Assembly: GCF_900474185.1 (NCBI RefSeq)
Contig: NZ_UCNW01000008.1
Location: 558,001-622,000, forward strand
From: Synechococcus sp. UW69
GTDB taxonomy: Bacteria; Cyanobacteriota; Cyanobacteriia; PCC-6307; Cyanobiaceae
DNA length: 64,000 bases
Direction: 5' to 3'
Positions 1-10,853 of the stretch are shown in pieces. The translations under genes and the position numbers were made by a program. The notes below the pieces were generated by a model, which was not told the origin of the DNA, searched no databases, and saw nothing but the letters and a program-made list of their open reading frames with translations. Numbering within the stretch: position 1 is the first letter of the stretch; each line of letters begins with the position of its first letter.

Positions 1-1333
1 CCGGCATGCCGAAACCCATGGTGCCGAGACCAGCACTGCTGATCCAGCCGCGGGGACCATTGCGTAGGTACTGGGCGGCCCACATCTGATGCTGCCCCAC
101 ATCCGTGGTGACGATGGCATTTGGAGCCAGGTCGCGAACAGCCAGCAGCACCTCCTGGGGATACAGGGGACCCTCCGCAGGAGGAACGGTGAGTGGATAG
201 GTCTGTTTCCACTCGGCAATGCGCGCAAGCCAGGGAGCGGTGCGTGGTTGCACCTGCTGTTGCAGGCTCAGCTCCACCAACCGCGCCACGCTCAGGCCCA
301 GATCACCCAGCACCGCCACCTCAGGACGACGGGTCTTGCCAATCTCAGCCGGATCAATCTCAAAGTGGATCACCTGGGCCCGAGGGGCAAAGGTATCGAG
401 CTTGCCGGTGACCCGATCATCAAAGCGGGCGCCGACGGCAATCAGAAGATCGCATTCGGTGACGGCGAAATTGGCGTAGGCCGTACCGTGCATTCCGAGC
501 ATCCCTACGGATAAGGAGTCGTTCTCATCGAAGACACCCTTGCCCATCAAGGTGCTGGTTACGGGGATCTGGAAGCGCTCTGCGATGACGCGAAGGCTGT
601 CGTGAGCACCAGCAGAGATCGCACCACCCCCCACGTACAGCAGGGGGCGCTCCGCCTCCATGATCAGCTCAAGAGCTGACAGGATCGGCTCATCCCGCGG
701 TGGCTGCGGCTTGCGAAAGCCCTGGGGAACAATCGACCCAGGCTCAACGGGCACATAGTCGAACATCTCCTGACCGACATCCTTCGGGACGTCGATCAGG
801 ACCGGACCCGGACGACCACTCGCTGCGATCAGAAAGGCCTGGGCAACGATGGACGCAAGATCGGCTGGATCCCGCACCACCCAGGAATGCTTCACGATCG
901 GCAGGGTGATGCCAAAGATGTCGGTCTCCTGGAAGGCATCGGTGCCGATCGCCGGACGGGGCACCTGACCGGTGATCACCACCATGGGCACCGAGTCCAT
1001 CTGGGCGGTGGCGATGCCAGTCACCAAGTTGGTGGCACCGGGACCGGATGTGCCAAAGCAAACGCCCACCTTGCCGGTGGCGCGGGCATAGGCATCGGCA
1101 GCATGGGTTCCAGCCTGCTCATGTCGCACCAGGATGTGCTTGACCCACCCCTCGCTCTCGGCGATATGGAGAGCGTCGTAAATGGGAAGAATCGCCCCGC
1201 CGGGGTAGCCGAAGATCGTGTCGACGCCGTGACGTCGCAGTGCATCCATAAGGGCTGTGGCCCCGGACATTCTCTGCCCACCGTTACCGGCCTGCTGCCC
1301 AGTGACGGCCGAGGACGCGGAGGTGAGAGTCAC
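1..1333 (-). CDS. ilvB: acetolactate synthase large subunit (partial, cut by left edge)
   Basis: Thiamine-diphosphate enzyme that condenses two pyruvates to acetolactate, or pyruvate with 2-oxobutyrate, in branched-chain amino acid synthesis. Reading the minus strand from GTG 1333 gives about 444 residues with no stop before the window edge. The early motif [12 protein letters not shown], the ThDP-activating glutamate in [15 protein letters not shown], and the central [10 protein letters not shown] and [10 protein letters not shown] blocks are typical of catalytic AHAS subunits. The C-terminal ThDP-binding part lies outside the window. An in-frame TGA sits five codons upstream of the GTG; ATG 1270 is an alternative start just before the conserved domain. 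Confidence 0.95.
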   Translation of the reverse strand, partial: MTLTSASSAVTGQQAGNGGQRMSGATALMDALRRHGVDTIFGYPGGAILPIYDALHIAESEGWVKHILVRHEQAGTHAADAYARATGKVGVCFGTSGPGATNLVTGIATAQMDSVPMVVITGQVPRPAIGTDAFQETDIFGITLPIVKHSWVVRDPADLASIVAQAFLIAASGRPGPVLIDVPKDVGQEMFDYVPVEPGSIVPQGFRKPQPPRDEPILSALELIMEAERPLLYVGGGAISAGAHDSLRVIAERFQIPVTSTLMGKGVFDENDSLSVGMLGMHGTAYANFAVTECDLLIAVGARFDDRVTGKLDTFAPRAQVIHFEIDPAEIGKTRRPEVAVLGDLGLSVARLVELSLQQQVQPRTAPWLARIAEWKQTYPLTVPPAEGPLYPQEVLLAVRDLAPNAIVTTDVGQHQMWAAQYLRNGPRGWISSAGLGTMGFGMP

Positions 1334-1389
1334 AGGGGCGACAGGTCAATGACCCTCAAGATTAAGGGCCGGAAGCGCCCCTGGCTCAA

Positions 1390-2565
1390 TCAGAGCAATC
1401 CGAGGGCATGAAGCGGCCCTTGACCACTGATCAACTCGAGCAGAAAAGCCGAAAAACCAACCATTGCCAGACGGCCGTTCCAGACTTCTGAACTGTTGTT
1501 CCAACCCCATTCCCACTTCTCCTGGGGATACAGCTTCACCTTGGTGGGCAGTTCCGCCGCCGCATCCAGGCTCACTTCAGGACCCTTCAGGCTGGTCGCC
1601 ACGAGATCAGCCAGCCCTTCGATGAAGGGAACATAGGTATCGAGAGCCCGCACGCGGCGGAAATTCACCACACCAGCTTCAGTGGCCAACTCCCGGTATT
1701 CGATATCGATTTCCTCGAGCGTCTCGATGTGTTCGCTGACGAAGCTGATCGGCACCACCACGAGATCATTGGTCTTGGCTTTGCCTAATTCTTCAAGCGC
1801 CTCCTCCGTGTAGGGCTTCAGCCATTCAACCGGGCCCACACGGCTTTGATAGGCCAGGGTGAAGGGGTTGTCGTGGCCCATCTGAACGGACAGTTCCTTC
1901 ATGATCAAACCCGTGCAGGCTTCGATCTCTTTTTGATAGGGGTCGCCAGCCTCTTCCACGTAGCTCTTCGGCACACCGTGGGCGCTGAAGAACACATGGG
2001 CTTTGCCGGGATCATCGCTATTGCGGACTTCTTCAGCGATCAGCTCGGCCATAGCTTTCACATAGCCCGGGTGATCGAACCAACTGCGGATGCAGCGAAT
2101 CGGCAGCTTCTCAAAGGAGGGATCTGCCTGGCGCAGGCGCTGCAGCTCACGGAAACTGGAGCCACTCGTGCTGATCGAGAAGTGGGGATAGAGGGGGAGC
2201 ACCACCACCTCATCCATGCCGTCAGCCTTGATGTCCGCTACAGCGGATTCCGTGAACGGGTGCCAGTAGCGCATGGCCACATAGCTGGTGGCATCGATAC
2301 CGCGCTGCCGCAACATGCTCTGAAGTTCTCGGGCCTGCTGCTCTGTGATCCGGCGCAGCGGTGATCCGCCACCGATGGAGCGATAGGCCTCCTGCGACTT
2401 GCCACTGCGCAGGGTGCTGATCAACCAGGCCAGTGGCTTCTGCAGCGCCGGGCTAGGCAGCCGAATGATCTCAGGATCGGCGAACAGGTTGTAGAGGAAA
2501 GGCCCAACATCCTGGATACGCTCCGGGCCACCCAAGTTCAACAGGACGACACCGACGCGAGACAT
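1390..2565 (-). CDS. hemH: ferrochelatase with C-terminal chlorophyll-binding-like helix
   Basis: Inserts Fe(II) into protoporphyrin IX, the last step of heme synthesis. The protein has 391 residues. It begins [11 protein letters not shown], and the catalytic histidine lies in [18 protein letters not shown]. The last ~40 residues form a hydrophobic segment carrying [12 protein letters not shown], the signature of the light-harvesting/HLIP family; cyanobacterial and plastid ferrochelatases are known to carry this extension. The tail probably anchors the enzyme to thylakoids or regulates it by pigment binding (known of the family, not shown here). It is divergent from the recombinase gene, with starts under 75 bp apart. 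Confidence 0.97.
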   Translation of the reverse strand: MSRVGVVLLNLGGPERIQDVGPFLYNLFADPEIIRLPSPALQKPLAWLISTLRSGKSQEAYRSIGGGSPLRRITEQQARELQSMLRQRGIDATSYVAMRYWHPFTESAVADIKADGMDEVVVLPLYPHFSISTSGSSFRELQRLRQADPSFEKLPIRCIRSWFDHPGYVKAMAELIAEEVRNSDDPGKAHVFFSAHGVPKSYVEEAGDPYQKEIEACTGLIMKELSVQMGHDNPFTLAYQSRVGPVEWLKPYTEEALEELGKAKTNDLVVVPISFVSEHIETLEEIDIEYRELATEAGVVNFRRVRALDTYVPFIEGLADLVATSLKGPEVSLDAAAELPTKVKLYPQEKWEWGWNNSSEVWNGRLAMVGFSAFLLELISGQGPLHALGLL

Positions 2566-2637
2566 ACCGAGCAGAACGGTTTTAGGGGGTTGAGCGTAGC
2601 GGCCATCGACGCGATCCTTGACGTCGACGACACATTT

Positions 2638-3789
2638 ATGGAGCTCAAAAGTGCGCTGGAGACCGCCAATGCGCAGCTGGCGGAACGGGGGACACGACTG
2701 CGCATCGAACAGCGGGGTCGACGGCTGAACCTGCGCGGGGCTCTGCCTCTACGCGGGGATCCGAACCGCAGCAGCTTGCAACGGATCAGTCTGGGGCTGA
2801 CGGCAGATCCAGCCGGGCTGAGTCAAGCCCTCAGCACCGCAGCCCTAGTGCAACTGCAATTGGAGCAGCGCAGTTTTGATTGGACGCTCTGGTCGGCCCC
2901 AACGTCAAGCAAAGCCAAGAGCCAATCCATTGGAATTCAGGCCGCACTCAAGAGCTTCGAAACAGCATTTTTTACCGACCCGCGTCGACGTCGCTCCCCA
3001 GCGAGCAGCCGCACCACCTGGACAAGCGCCTATCTGCCCTACCTGCGGCGCCTGGCCCATCAGAGCGGTAATCAGCAGCTGGAGCCAGCGCTACTGATGC
3101 AGACGTTGACCAGCTACGACGACGGCAGCCGCAGCCGCCAGCAGTGCGCCACGGCCCTGGCGGCCCTTGCCCGGCATCTGGAGCTGCCCTTACCGGAGGA
3201 CTGGCGCCAAGAGGCCGGCGGCTATGGCCTGCACCGGGCCCGCTTCCGCCAACTGCCCACCGACCCACAGATCCTGGAGGCCGCAGGCCGCATTCCCAAT
3301 CCCCAGTGGCGCCTGGCCTATGCCTTGATGGCCACCTACGGCCTGCGCAACCACGAGGTGTTCTTCTGCGATTGCTCCTCCCTGGCACCGGGTGGCGATC
3401 AGGTGTTGCGGGTGCTGCCGACCACCAAAACCGGTGAACACCAGAGTTGGCCATTCCACCCCGACTGGGTCGAACGCTTCGGCCTGCAGGAGCTGGCGGA
3501 GAATCCGGCCGCCCTGCCGGCGATCCAGACCGATCTGCGCCGCACCACCCTGCAGCAGGTGGGACGGCGTGTGAGTGAACAGTTCCGCCGCTATGACCTG
3601 CCGATTACGCCCTACGACCTGCGCCATGCCTGGGCCGTGCGCACCATCCATGTCGGCCTGCCGGACACCGTCGCCGCCAGGATGATGGGCCACTCGGTGG
3701 CGATCCACACCCGCACCTATCACCACTGGATCACCCGGCGTGACCAGCAGCAGGCGGTGGATGCAGCCCTCGCCCGTCAACCGGCCTGA
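2638..3789 (+). CDS. solitary tyrosine recombinase / phage-integrase family protein
   Basis: 383 residues from ATG 2638; a TTG at 2590 would add 16 residues. The C-terminal half has the tyrosine-recombinase set: Arg in YGLRNHEVF, Lys in TTKTGEH, the box [11 protein letters not shown] in MMGHSVAIH, and the candidate nucleophile Tyr in TRTYHHW. The usual first His of the HxxR box is Tyr here (YDLR), a substitution also seen in some active members. No phage genes, attachment repeats or tRNA are nearby and composition matches the neighbours, so this looks like a resident recombinase-like gene rather than part of an active element. Its role is unknown. Confidence 0.85.
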   Translation: MELKSALETANAQLAERGTRLRIEQRGRRLNLRGALPLRGDPNRSSLQRISLGLTADPAGLSQALSTAALVQLQLEQRSFDWTLWSAPTSSKAKSQSIGIQAALKSFETAFFTDPRRRRSPASSRTTWTSAYLPYLRRLAHQSGNQQLEPALLMQTLTSYDDGSRSRQQCATALAALARHLELPLPEDWRQEAGGYGLHRARFRQLPTDPQILEAAGRIPNPQWRLAYALMATYGLRNHEVFFCDCSSLAPGGDQVLRVLPTTKTGEHQSWPFHPDWVERFGLQELAENPAALPAIQTDLRRTTLQQVGRRVSEQFRRYDLPITPYDLRHAWAVRTIHVGLPDTVAARMMGHSVAIHTRTYHHWITRRDQQQAVDAALARQPA

Positions 3790-3814
3790 CCACACACCTG
3801 ACTGAATTAAGACG

Positions 3815-4447
3815 ATGACGTCGTTTCTAAGGCCACTGGCCTACCGCTACCGCTGGATCTACGACGCGGTAACGGCGGTGTCATCCCTGAGTGTGGGAGG
3901 GGTGGACCGCCTGCGGGGTCTAGGGCTTGATGCCTTGCAAGCCCAGCTCAAGCCCGGAGCTGCAGTGCTTGATCTCTGCTGCGGCAGCGGCGAAGCAGCA
4001 GCTCCTTGGCTGGCGGCAGGCTATGCCGTGACCGGCCTGGATATCTCTCCTCGCGCCCTGGATCTCGCTGCCCAACGGCACCCAGGCCTACGGAGAGTGG
4101 AGGGGCTGGCCGAAGATCCGCCGCTGGCCGATGGCAGCTTCAACGCGATCCAGATGAGCGTGGCCCTGCACGAATTTCCCCGCAGCGATCGGGAGCAGGT
4201 GCTGCGCAGTGCCCTGCGGCTGCTGAAACCCGGCGGCTGGTTGGTGGTGGTGGATCTGCACCCGGCTGGGCCCTGGCTGAAGCTCCCCCAACAACTGTTT
4301 TGCGCCCTGTTTGAAACCGACACCGCTACCGCCATGCTGGAAGACGACCTCCCCGCTCAACTGGAGCAACTTGGGTTCAGCGGAGTGACCCAGGAGCTGC
4401 TGGCGGGACGGGCCCTGCAGCGCATCACCGCCACTCGCCCTCGATAA
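3815..4447 (+). CDS. class I SAM-dependent methyltransferase
   Basis: 210 residues with a Rossmann methyltransferase core. Motif I is VLDLCCGSGEAA, motif II acidic GLDISPRALDLA, followed by MSVALHEFP and LLKPGGWLVVVDLHP. The layout is that of the UbiE/COQ5-like small-molecule methyltransferases (Methyltransf_11/25 group). The substrate cannot be read from the sequence. It lies 25 bp after the recombinase gene and 23 bp before cobO on the same strand, so it may be cotranscribed. A link to cobalamin or quinone metabolism would be inference from position only. Confidence 0.88.
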   Translation: MTSFLRPLAYRYRWIYDAVTAVSSLSVGGVDRLRGLGLDALQAQLKPGAAVLDLCCGSGEAAAPWLAAGYAVTGLDISPRALDLAAQRHPGLRRVEGLAEDPPLADGSFNAIQMSVALHEFPRSDREQVLRSALRLLKPGGWLVVVDLHPAGPWLKLPQQLFCALFETDTATAMLEDDLPAQLEQLGFSGVTQELLAGRALQRITATRPR

Positions 4448-4470
4448 GTTCCAATCAACACCCCCCTTCC

Positions 4471-5136
4471 ATGAGCAACCACGACCTCGATCAATCCGCC
4501 GCGGAACTGGGCATGGGGGGCAAACTCGCCCCCGAAGCGGACGACGCCGGCTATCGCAAACGGATGGAACGGCGGCAACAGGTGCAGAAACAGCGGGTGG
4601 AGGAGCGAAACAAGGAAAAAGGCTTGGTGCTGGTGTTCACCGGCCAGGGCAAGGGCAAAACCACCGCGGGCCTGGGGCTGGTGCTGCGCACCTTGGGCCA
4701 TGGGGAACGGGTGGCAATTGTTCAGTTCATCAAGGGGGGCTGGGAGCCCGGCGAGGCGCGGGCGCTGAAAAGCTTCGGCGAACAGGTGAGCTGGCATGCC
4801 CTCGGGGAGGGCTTCACCTGGGAGACGCAGGACCGGGAGCGGGATCAACAGCTGGTGGAGGCGGCTTGGCAGACAGCCCTCGGCTATCTCCGCGATGCCA
4901 GCGTGAAACTGGTGCTGCTTGATGAGCTCAATGTTGCCCTGAAGCTCGGCTACATCGAGGCCGACTCCGTGATTGCAGGATTGAACGAACGACCGGAGCT
5001 CACCCACGTGGCGGTGACCGGCCGTGGAGCACCGGCAGCACTAGTGGAGCGAGCCGATCTAGTGACCGAGATGACCCTGGTGCACCACCCCTTCCGCGAG
5101 CAGGGGGTGAAGGCCCAGGCGGGCATCGAGTTTTGA
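4471..5136 (+). CDS. cobO: cob(I)yrinic acid a,c-diamide adenosyltransferase
   Basis: CobO/BtuR family enzyme that transfers the adenosyl group of ATP to reduced corrinoids in adenosylcobalamin synthesis. 221 residues. The N-terminal ~50 residues are charged and helical; next comes the P-loop VFTGQGKGKTTAGLGL, then VQFIKGGWEPGEARAL and the Walker B-like LVLLDELNVALKLGY, all standard for the family. Length is normal. The window also encodes CobK (28.2-29.0 kb), consistent with de novo B12 (pseudocobalamin) synthesis in this lineage. Confidence 0.95.
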   Translation: MSNHDLDQSAAELGMGGKLAPEADDAGYRKRMERRQQVQKQRVEERNKEKGLVLVFTGQGKGKTTAGLGLVLRTLGHGERVAIVQFIKGGWEPGEARALKSFGEQVSWHALGEGFTWETQDRERDQQLVEAAWQTALGYLRDASVKLVLLDELNVALKLGYIEADSVIAGLNERPELTHVAVTGRGAPAALVERADLVTEMTLVHHPFREQGVKAQAGIEF

Positions 5137-5137
5137 A

Positions 5138-5151
5138 GGGCTGTTCAGCCC
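5138..5151. terminator. short GC hairpin between convergent genes
   Basis: GGGCT-GTTC-AGCCC forms a 5-bp stem with a 4-base loop in the 18-bp gap between the convergent stops of cobO and the small gene at 5155. There is no T-run on either strand, so intrinsic termination is doubtful. Confidence 0.3.
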
Positions 5152-5154
5152 ACC

Positions 5155-5349
5155 TCAGGCCGCTTCAGCAGCCTCGAGATCGTCCTGCAGACAACGGGTG
5201 GCCGCGATGAGCACGGAGAGTCCACTCACCAACAGGGCGCGATGCACCACGGGTTCCCGCCAGCAGTCGGGATCATGGCTGGCTCGTTCCAGAGCCGAGA
5301 GGGTGAGACGGGCCATCACACCGCTCTGGGTGGCATCGGTCTCTGGCAT
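5155..5349 (-). CDS. small conserved-looking hypothetical protein
   Basis: 64 residues from ATG 5349, a soluble helical protein beginning MPETDATQSGVMARL and ending with an acidic-alanine tail (DDLEAAEAA). The frame stays open upstream to 5445, but that part overlaps the pyrH promoter region and is basic and unlike the rest. I do not recognise a family. It fills the gap between convergent cobO and divergent pyrH, and the helical, non-repetitive composition argues for a real gene. Confidence 0.55.
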   Translation of the reverse strand: MPETDATQSGVMARLTLSALERASHDPDCWREPVVHRALLVSGLSVLIAATRCLQDDLEAAEAA

Positions 5350-5432
5350 CAAGCGGCCGCAGTTCACCCATCCAAGCGGCGATCTGAGGACTGTGCCAGT
5401 GCTTGCTACTGTCAGAAGGATCTGGACCGTTG

Positions 5433-6146
5433 ATGACCTACACACGCGTCCTGCTGAAACTCAGCGGCGAAGCTCTGATGGGATCTCAGGGCTACGGAAT
5501 TGACCCCGCCATTGTTCAGTCAATCGCTTCCGACGTCGCCAAGGTGGTTGCCAATGGCACTCAGTTGGCCATTGTCGTGGGCGGTGGCAACATTTTCCGC
5601 GGGCTCAAGGGTTCTGCAGCAGGCATGGAACGGGCCACAGCCGACTATGTCGGCATGTTGGCCACGGTGATGAATGCCATCACCCTCCAAGACGGCCTAG
5701 AGAGAGCCGGCGTGCCCACCAGGGTGCAGACCGCCATCGCCATGCAGGAAGTGGCGGAGCCCTACATCCGCCGTAAAGCCATCCGGCACCTAGAAAAAAA
5801 CCGGGTGGTGGTGTTCGGCGCGGGTTGCGGCAATCCTTTCTTCACCACCGACACCACAGCCGCCCTCAGGGCTGCTGAGATCAACGCCGATGTGGTGTTC
5901 AAAGCCACCAAAGTGGATGGGGTCTACGACAAAGATCCTGCCAAACATGCCGATGCCGTTAAACACGAGCACCTCAACTATCAGGATGTGCTTAGCGGTG
6001 AACTTGGCGTAATGGACAGCACAGCCATCGCCCTCTGCAAAGACAACAACATCCCGATTGTTGTTTTCAACCTGTTCGAACCTGGCAACATCGGCAGAGC
6101 CGTGGCCGGGGAACCGATCGGGTCCCGCATCGGCGCCCCCGCCTAA
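5433..6146 (+). CDS. pyrH: uridylate (UMP) kinase
   Basis: Phosphorylates UMP to UDP in pyrimidine nucleotide synthesis; bacterial hexameric amino-acid-kinase fold. 237 residues. KLSGEALMG at the N-terminus, [25 protein letters not shown] and VDGVYDKDP are diagnostic. ATG 5433 is chosen because AGAAGGA lies 12 bases upstream and the product then matches the family length; an upstream in-frame TTG (5403) is unlikely. Followed 41 bp later by frr, the usual pyrH-frr pair. Confidence 0.97.
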   Translation: MTYTRVLLKLSGEALMGSQGYGIDPAIVQSIASDVAKVVANGTQLAIVVGGGNIFRGLKGSAAGMERATADYVGMLATVMNAITLQDGLERAGVPTRVQTAIAMQEVAEPYIRRKAIRHLEKNRVVVFGAGCGNPFFTTDTTAALRAAEINADVVFKATKVDGVYDKDPAKHADAVKHEHLNYQDVLSGELGVMDSTAIALCKDNNIPIVVFNLFEPGNIGRAVAGEPIGSRIGAPA

Positions 6147-6187
6147 CAACACACCCCCCAGCACGCACGCCTCCACCCCCAGCAACC

Positions 6188-6736
6188 ATGTCGACCCAGG
6201 ACCTCGAAGCCAGCATGCGCAAGTCGTTGGAGGCCACCCAGCGCAACTTCAACACCATCCGCACCGGCAGGGCCAATTCCTCGCTTCTGGATCGAATCAG
6301 CGTGGAGTATTACGGCGCCGAAACTCCGCTGAAATCGCTTGCCACCCTGTCGACACCGGATTCACAAACGATCCAGATCCAACCGTTCGACATCAGCGCC
6401 CTCGCCTCGATCGAGAAGGCAATCGCCATGAGTGAACTTGGCTTCACTCCCAACAACGACGGCAAAATCATCCGGATCAACGTGCCGCCCCTCACAGAGG
6501 AGCGCCGCAAGGAGTTCTGCAAGCTGGCGTCCAAGTACGCCGAGGAAGGCAAGGTGGCCCTGCGCAATCTGCGGCGCGACGCGATCGACAAGATCAAGAA
6601 GCAGGAGAAGGATGGAGACTTCTCTGAAGACCAGAGCCGCGATGAGCAGGACAGCGTTCAGAAAACGCTCGACAAGTTCATCAGCGAACTTGAGAAGCAC
6701 CTGGCCACCAAGGAAGCCGACATCCTCAAGGTGTGA
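6188..6736 (+). CDS. frr: ribosome recycling factor
   Basis: Splits post-termination ribosomes together with EF-G. 182 residues, the normal length. It has the conserved [13 protein letters not shown] block near residue 30, followed by the LTEERRKEF region and [12 protein letters not shown]. It is downstream of pyrH, and its stop codon overlaps the GTG start of the FAD reductase gene (GTGTGA), so translation of the two is probably coupled. Confidence 0.97.
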   Translation: MSTQDLEASMRKSLEATQRNFNTIRTGRANSSLLDRISVEYYGAETPLKSLATLSTPDSQTIQIQPFDISALASIEKAIAMSELGFTPNNDGKIIRINVPPLTEERRKEFCKLASKYAEEGKVALRNLRRDAIDKIKKQEKDGDFSEDQSRDEQDSVQKTLDKFISELEKHLATKEADILKV

Positions 6737-7878
6737 GCAACGGAGTGGATCGGACCCGCGATGTTCTGATCATCGGGTCCGGTGCAGCCGGTGGTGCCGC
6801 AGCGGCCCATCTAGCGGCAGCTGGTCATGACGTGCTGGTGCTGGAGCGCGACGACGAGCCAAGGATCAAACCCTGCGGTGGTGGTATGGCTGCTTCGGTG
6901 CAGGAGTGGTTCCCGTTTTCCCTGGAACCCGCGGTGGAACAGGTGATCCGCCGCGTTGACTTCAGTTGGTGCCTGAAAGATCCGGTGGTGGCTGAGCTGC
7001 CGGGGGATGCGCCGTTCTGGATCGTGCGCCGGGAAACGCTGGATCAACTACTCGCGGATCAGGCGATTAAGGCTGGAGCCGAACGCCTTACAGGCGTTGA
7101 GGTCAATGACATCCGTCGTCATGAAGACGTCTGGCACGTAACGGCAACCAATGGTCGCCGTTGGAACGCTCGGGCCGTGGTGATCGCCGATGGTTCTGGC
7201 TCGCCCTGGCCCCAACGACTCAGTCTTGGTGCCAAACAACCCCAGATGGCCAGCACCATGTCTGTACGGCTGGAGGGGCAAGGCAACCTGGCCGATGGAA
7301 CCACCCGCTTTGAATTCGGCCTGGTGAAGCAGGGCTTTGCCTGGGCATTCCCAATTGCCGGTGGCGTGAACATTGGCGTGGGCAGCTTCATCGGCAGGCA
7401 GGACGCTGACCCAGAGCAGGTGCTGGCTCAGTTGCTGCCGGATCTGGGCTTCGCTGCCGATGCTGGCATTCGTCAGCGCGGCCAACTGCGGGTGTGGAAC
7501 GGCCATCACCGCCTCGATGGCGACGGCATTGTTGTGGTGGGCGATGCAGCCTCACTATCCGACCCCTTTTTGGCGGAAGGCCTGCGCCCGGCGTTAATGA
7601 GTGGCTGCGAAGCAGCACGGCATCTGAGCCATTGGCTCAACGGGGAGAGCAAGGATCTGCGGGGCTACAGCCGCGCCATGCGGGAGCGCTGGGGGGAGTC
7701 GATGGCTTGGGGCCGGCGCATTTCACAGGTTTTTTACAGATTTCCAGGAGTGGGCTATCAACTCGGCATCAAGCGGCCGACAGCACCACAAAGGATCGCT
7801 CAAATACTCTCCGGGGAGATGGGCTATGGAGACATCGCCCAACGGGTGATTAAACGGCTACTTCTGCAGCGCAACTAG
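6733..7878 (+). CDS. geranylgeranyl reductase-family FAD-dependent oxidoreductase
   Basis: 381 residues from a GTG that overlaps the frr stop by 4 bp. An N-terminal FAD-binding Rossmann motif ([16 protein letters not shown], then LVLERDDEP) is followed by KPCGGG and, near residue 270, [16 protein letters not shown], the second FAD contact. This is the pattern of the ChlP/geranylgeranyl-reductase group, which saturates isoprenoid double bonds. It may be a ChlP paralogue; whether the substrate is a chlorophyll side chain, a lipid or a quinone cannot be told. It converges on the photolyase gene with a 4-bp overlap of the 3' ends. Confidence 0.88.
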   Translation: MSNGVDRTRDVLIIGSGAAGGAAAAHLAAAGHDVLVLERDDEPRIKPCGGGMAASVQEWFPFSLEPAVEQVIRRVDFSWCLKDPVVAELPGDAPFWIVRRETLDQLLADQAIKAGAERLTGVEVNDIRRHEDVWHVTATNGRRWNARAVVIADGSGSPWPQRLSLGAKQPQMASTMSVRLEGQGNLADGTTRFEFGLVKQGFAWAFPIAGGVNIGVGSFIGRQDADPEQVLAQLLPDLGFAADAGIRQRGQLRVWNGHHRLDGDGIVVVGDAASLSDPFLAEGLRPALMSGCEAARHLSHWLNGESKDLRGYSRAMRERWGESMAWGRRISQVFYRFPGVGYQLGIKRPTAPQRIAQILSGEMGYGDIAQRVIKRLLLQRN

Positions 7879-9353
7879 AGACCGAGGCTGAGCTGCTGGC
7901 TGCCGTTGTCGGGTTGCTGAGGTTTGCGCCGGCGGCGGGTGGTTACCGGTTTTAAGCCCGCCTTGCGGGAGCCATGCTTACGCTGAATCGCATCGGCATG
8001 GCGCTCAAAACCGGCTGAGCGGCGAATCTCCCAGATCCGGTCTTTGGCCTGCTGCATCGATGCGGTCACATCCACGATCGGGCACGGCCTGCCGCCGCCG
8101 AGCATCCAGGGCTCATGGATGTGAATCGTGGGCACGTCCTTCAGTTCCGGGCACCACTGCCGGATGAACAGCCCCTGCGGGTCGTGGTCCACGCCCTGCT
8201 TGATCGGGTTGTAGATCCGAATCGTGTTGATCGAGGTGCTGCCCGACTGCATCTGGCACTGGCTCCAGTGAATCCCCGGTTCGTAATCAACAAACTGGCG
8301 CGCCAGATGCAGGCCACTGTCCCGCCAGGGAAGCCAGAGGTTGTAGCTGGCAAACGACATCAACATCGCCCGCATGCGGAAATTGATCCAGCCGTGGGCC
8401 CGCAGAGCGCGCATGCAGGCATCGACAAAAGGAACACCGGTGCGGCCTTCCCTCCAGGCCGTCAAACGCTCGGCATCCGCCTCGCGAATGCCCCGCATGA
8501 ACGGATGGAAATCGCTGAATTCAATCGCCGGTTGATCCTCCAGCTTTTGGATGAAGTGGCAGTGCCAGTGCAGCCGTGATTCAAAGCTGCTGACGCCGCG
8601 GCCGCTATGGCTGCGGCTGGTCTGCAGCACCTCCCGCATCGAAAGGCAGCCCCAGGTGAGATACGTCGACAGGCGCGAACAACCCGTGAACGCCGTGTTG
8701 GGACTCGACATGGCCCGTTGATAGCGCGGCGCTCGGTGCTGCAGAAAATCGCTCAACTCCCCCAGGCCAAAGCTCCGTCCGCCGTGCTGACGCTGCGGAC
8801 ACCGATCCGAAAGCAGGTCTGAACAGGGGCGCTCGGGGATCACGCCGGGATCAATGCCCTCCAGTGGTTGCAACGTGGCCGGAGCTGAAGTGATCGGCTC
8901 CGCCATCTGCGCCTCCCAGCGCTTGGCCCAGCCATTGCGGCTGCGCATCCGGCGCATCACGCCGAACTGCGGAATTTCACTCCACTGAATGCCGTTCGCT
9001 CGTGCCCAGACCCCCACACGTTTGTCGCGCTGATAGGACCAGCCGTTACCGGTTTCCTCATGGCTCCACAGCCCATCGATGCCGAACTGGCGCCGGGCCC
9101 GCTCCAGCACCTGCACCACTTCACCTGAGCGCACCACCAACGGTTGGCCCAAATCCGTCAGGGCCTGGCGCAACTCCAGCAGGGACTCTCGACAGAAGAG
9201 CCACTGCCGCTCGGAGGCATCGGGCTGTTGCCACCAGTCCGGCTCCACCACATACAACGGCAGCACCAGCCCCCGCTCCGCAGCAGCCGTCAAGGGCCGG
9301 TGATCAACGATGCGCAGATCACGCTTGAACCAAACGATCTGCAGCGCTGCCAT
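7875..9353 (-). CDS. cryptochrome/photolyase family protein
   Basis: 492 residues. The N-terminal alpha/beta domain opens with [16 protein letters not shown], typical of DNA photolyases. The C-terminal helical FAD domain contains TSFxSRLSTYL-like sequence, [10 protein letters not shown] and [15 protein letters not shown] followed by the asparagine-containing NTIRIYNP. The lysine- and arginine-rich end (TRRRRKPQQ) may aid DNA binding. It could repair cyclobutane dimers in blue light or act as a cryptochrome-like sensor; these are not separable by eye, so no symbol is given. Confidence 0.9.
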   Translation of the reverse strand: MAALQIVWFKRDLRIVDHRPLTAAAERGLVLPLYVVEPDWWQQPDASERQWLFCRESLLELRQALTDLGQPLVVRSGEVVQVLERARRQFGIDGLWSHEETGNGWSYQRDKRVGVWARANGIQWSEIPQFGVMRRMRSRNGWAKRWEAQMAEPITSAPATLQPLEGIDPGVIPERPCSDLLSDRCPQRQHGGRSFGLGELSDFLQHRAPRYQRAMSSPNTAFTGCSRLSTYLTWGCLSMREVLQTSRSHSGRGVSSFESRLHWHCHFIQKLEDQPAIEFSDFHPFMRGIREADAERLTAWREGRTGVPFVDACMRALRAHGWINFRMRAMLMSFASYNLWLPWRDSGLHLARQFVDYEPGIHWSQCQMQSGSTSINTIRIYNPIKQGVDHDPQGLFIRQWCPELKDVPTIHIHEPWMLGGGRPCPIVDVTASMQQAKDRIWEIRRSAGFERHADAIQRKHGSRKAGLKPVTTRRRRKPQQPDNGSQQLSLGL

Positions 9354-9406
9354 TCACTGCAATTCAAGGAAGCCGGTTCTAGTGGATCCGGCCCTTCATC
9401 CAACGT

Positions 9407-10807
9407 TCAATCCACCGCCATCTCGATCACGTCGCTGAAGCGAGTTTTCACCGTGTTGCGGAAACCGACCACATCCAAACGGCGCGTCATCAATGCAGCT
9501 CCCAGGAAACAGACCATCTGCAGGGCAAACACACCGCTATAAGCACCGAACAGATCCCCGCCATTCCAGGCCCGGAACAAGGTGAGCAGCCCGCCGCCAC
9601 TGATGGTGGCCAGGCCGCAGGAATAGGCATAGCCCGCACCCCAGATGCCAAGAAGAAAGCCCGTGCGCCCGGGTTGCACAAAACTGAACATCAAGGTGAG
9701 GCAGGCATTCATGCACACCCCAAGCGACAAACCAAACAAGGCAACAGCAGCCCGCAACAGGGGGATCGACTGCTCAGCCCCGGCCCACAAGATCAGCATC
9801 AAGGCCAGTGCGGCCAGCACCGCACCCACCCGGGCGGTGCGGATGTTGCCGACGCGCTCAATCAACCAGAAACCACTGACCCCCAAGCCACCGAAGAAGC
9901 CCAGTGCGATCAATACATTCAGCGATGTGGTGGCGCAGACACTCATGCCAAAGACAGCGGCGCCGTAGGGCTCAAGCACCGCATCGTTGAGGAACATGCT
10001 GAAGGTGAACAGGCAGAGCACTCCGAGGAAACGACCGGCCTGGGGGATGGACCGCAGTTTCAAGAGCAATTGGGGCAAGGCCAACCGCTGTGGAACATCG
10101 GGGGGGGGCGACCCCACAGGCGCCATCAAGCCTGTGATGCGGCGTTCCACGCCGAACACCGACGCCACCCCCAGCCCCAGCAGCACCAACGGCGTCACCA
10201 ACGACAACCGCTGCAGTCCAGCCAGAACAGCAGTGCGGCTGGCATCGGCCGCGCAGGCACTGCCGAACACCTGATTCACCAGAACACTTCCCAGCAACAC
10301 CCCCATAAGACGCATCCCCCACACCACCGACAGCACCCTCGGCCGCTCGGCTTCCGTGGTGCGATCAGCGATCAAGGCCGAAAACGCTGTTCCACCAGCG
10401 GCAATGGCCGTGCCAATCGCCACAAACACGAGGATCAGCAGGCCAATCAGCAGCCCATTGAGCTCACCGCCGGAGGCCTCCATGCTGGTGGCCAACCGCA
10501 GCACCAGCTGACAGGCCACACCGAACAACAAAGCAATCGCCAACGAGCTGATGACGATGAAAGGCGTACGCCGCAGCCGGCTGGGGGGGATCCGATCAGA
10601 GCGATGGCCGAACCAGGCGCGGGTGAACCCCATCAGCTGCTGACCACCTACGGCCAAGGCCGCCAGCACCGCCGGCAACTGGATGTCTTGAATCAGGAGA
10701 CGGTTCAGCAGGCCAAGGATCAGGACACCAAGAATCCCAAGACTGAGCTGGAACAAGCCCAGTTGCAAAGCCAGACGCAGGGGATGGCTTTGCAACGAGC
10801 CAAACAA
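9407..10807 (-). CDS. PucC/BCD-family MFS transporter
   Basis: 466 residues, about 12 hydrophobic segments. The opening block (LQLGLFQLSLGILGVLILGLLNR), GFTRAWFGHRSD and RRTPFIVISS match the PucC/LhaA (bacteriochlorophyll delivery) branch of the major facilitator superfamily. Cyanobacterial members are thought to help assemble or deliver pigment to chlorophyll proteins; this is family knowledge and the substrate here is unproven. Located on the minus strand between the photolyase and the cyclic-nucleotide-binding gene. Confidence 0.9.
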   Translation of the reverse strand: MFGSLQSHPLRLALQLGLFQLSLGILGVLILGLLNRLLIQDIQLPAVLAALAVGGQQLMGFTRAWFGHRSDRIPPSRLRRTPFIVISSLAIALLFGVACQLVLRLATSMEASGGELNGLLIGLLILVFVAIGTAIAAGGTAFSALIADRTTEAERPRVLSVVWGMRLMGVLLGSVLVNQVFGSACAADASRTAVLAGLQRLSLVTPLVLLGLGVASVFGVERRITGLMAPVGSPPPDVPQRLALPQLLLKLRSIPQAGRFLGVLCLFTFSMFLNDAVLEPYGAAVFGMSVCATTSLNVLIALGFFGGLGVSGFWLIERVGNIRTARVGAVLAALALMLILWAGAEQSIPLLRAAVALFGLSLGVCMNACLTLMFSFVQPGRTGFLLGIWGAGYAYSCGLATISGGGLLTLFRAWNGGDLFGAYSGVFALQMVCFLGAALMTRRLDVVGFRNTVKTRFSDVIEMAVD

Positions 10808-10853
10808 AAACTTGCAGGATTATGCCCTTTTCGCATAAAAAGCGGCCCGGAGC

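Noticed and set aside
2638-3789. Recombinase as evidence of a prophage or integrated island
   Set aside because: No phage genes, att repeats or tRNA adjoin it, and base composition is the same as the neighbours.
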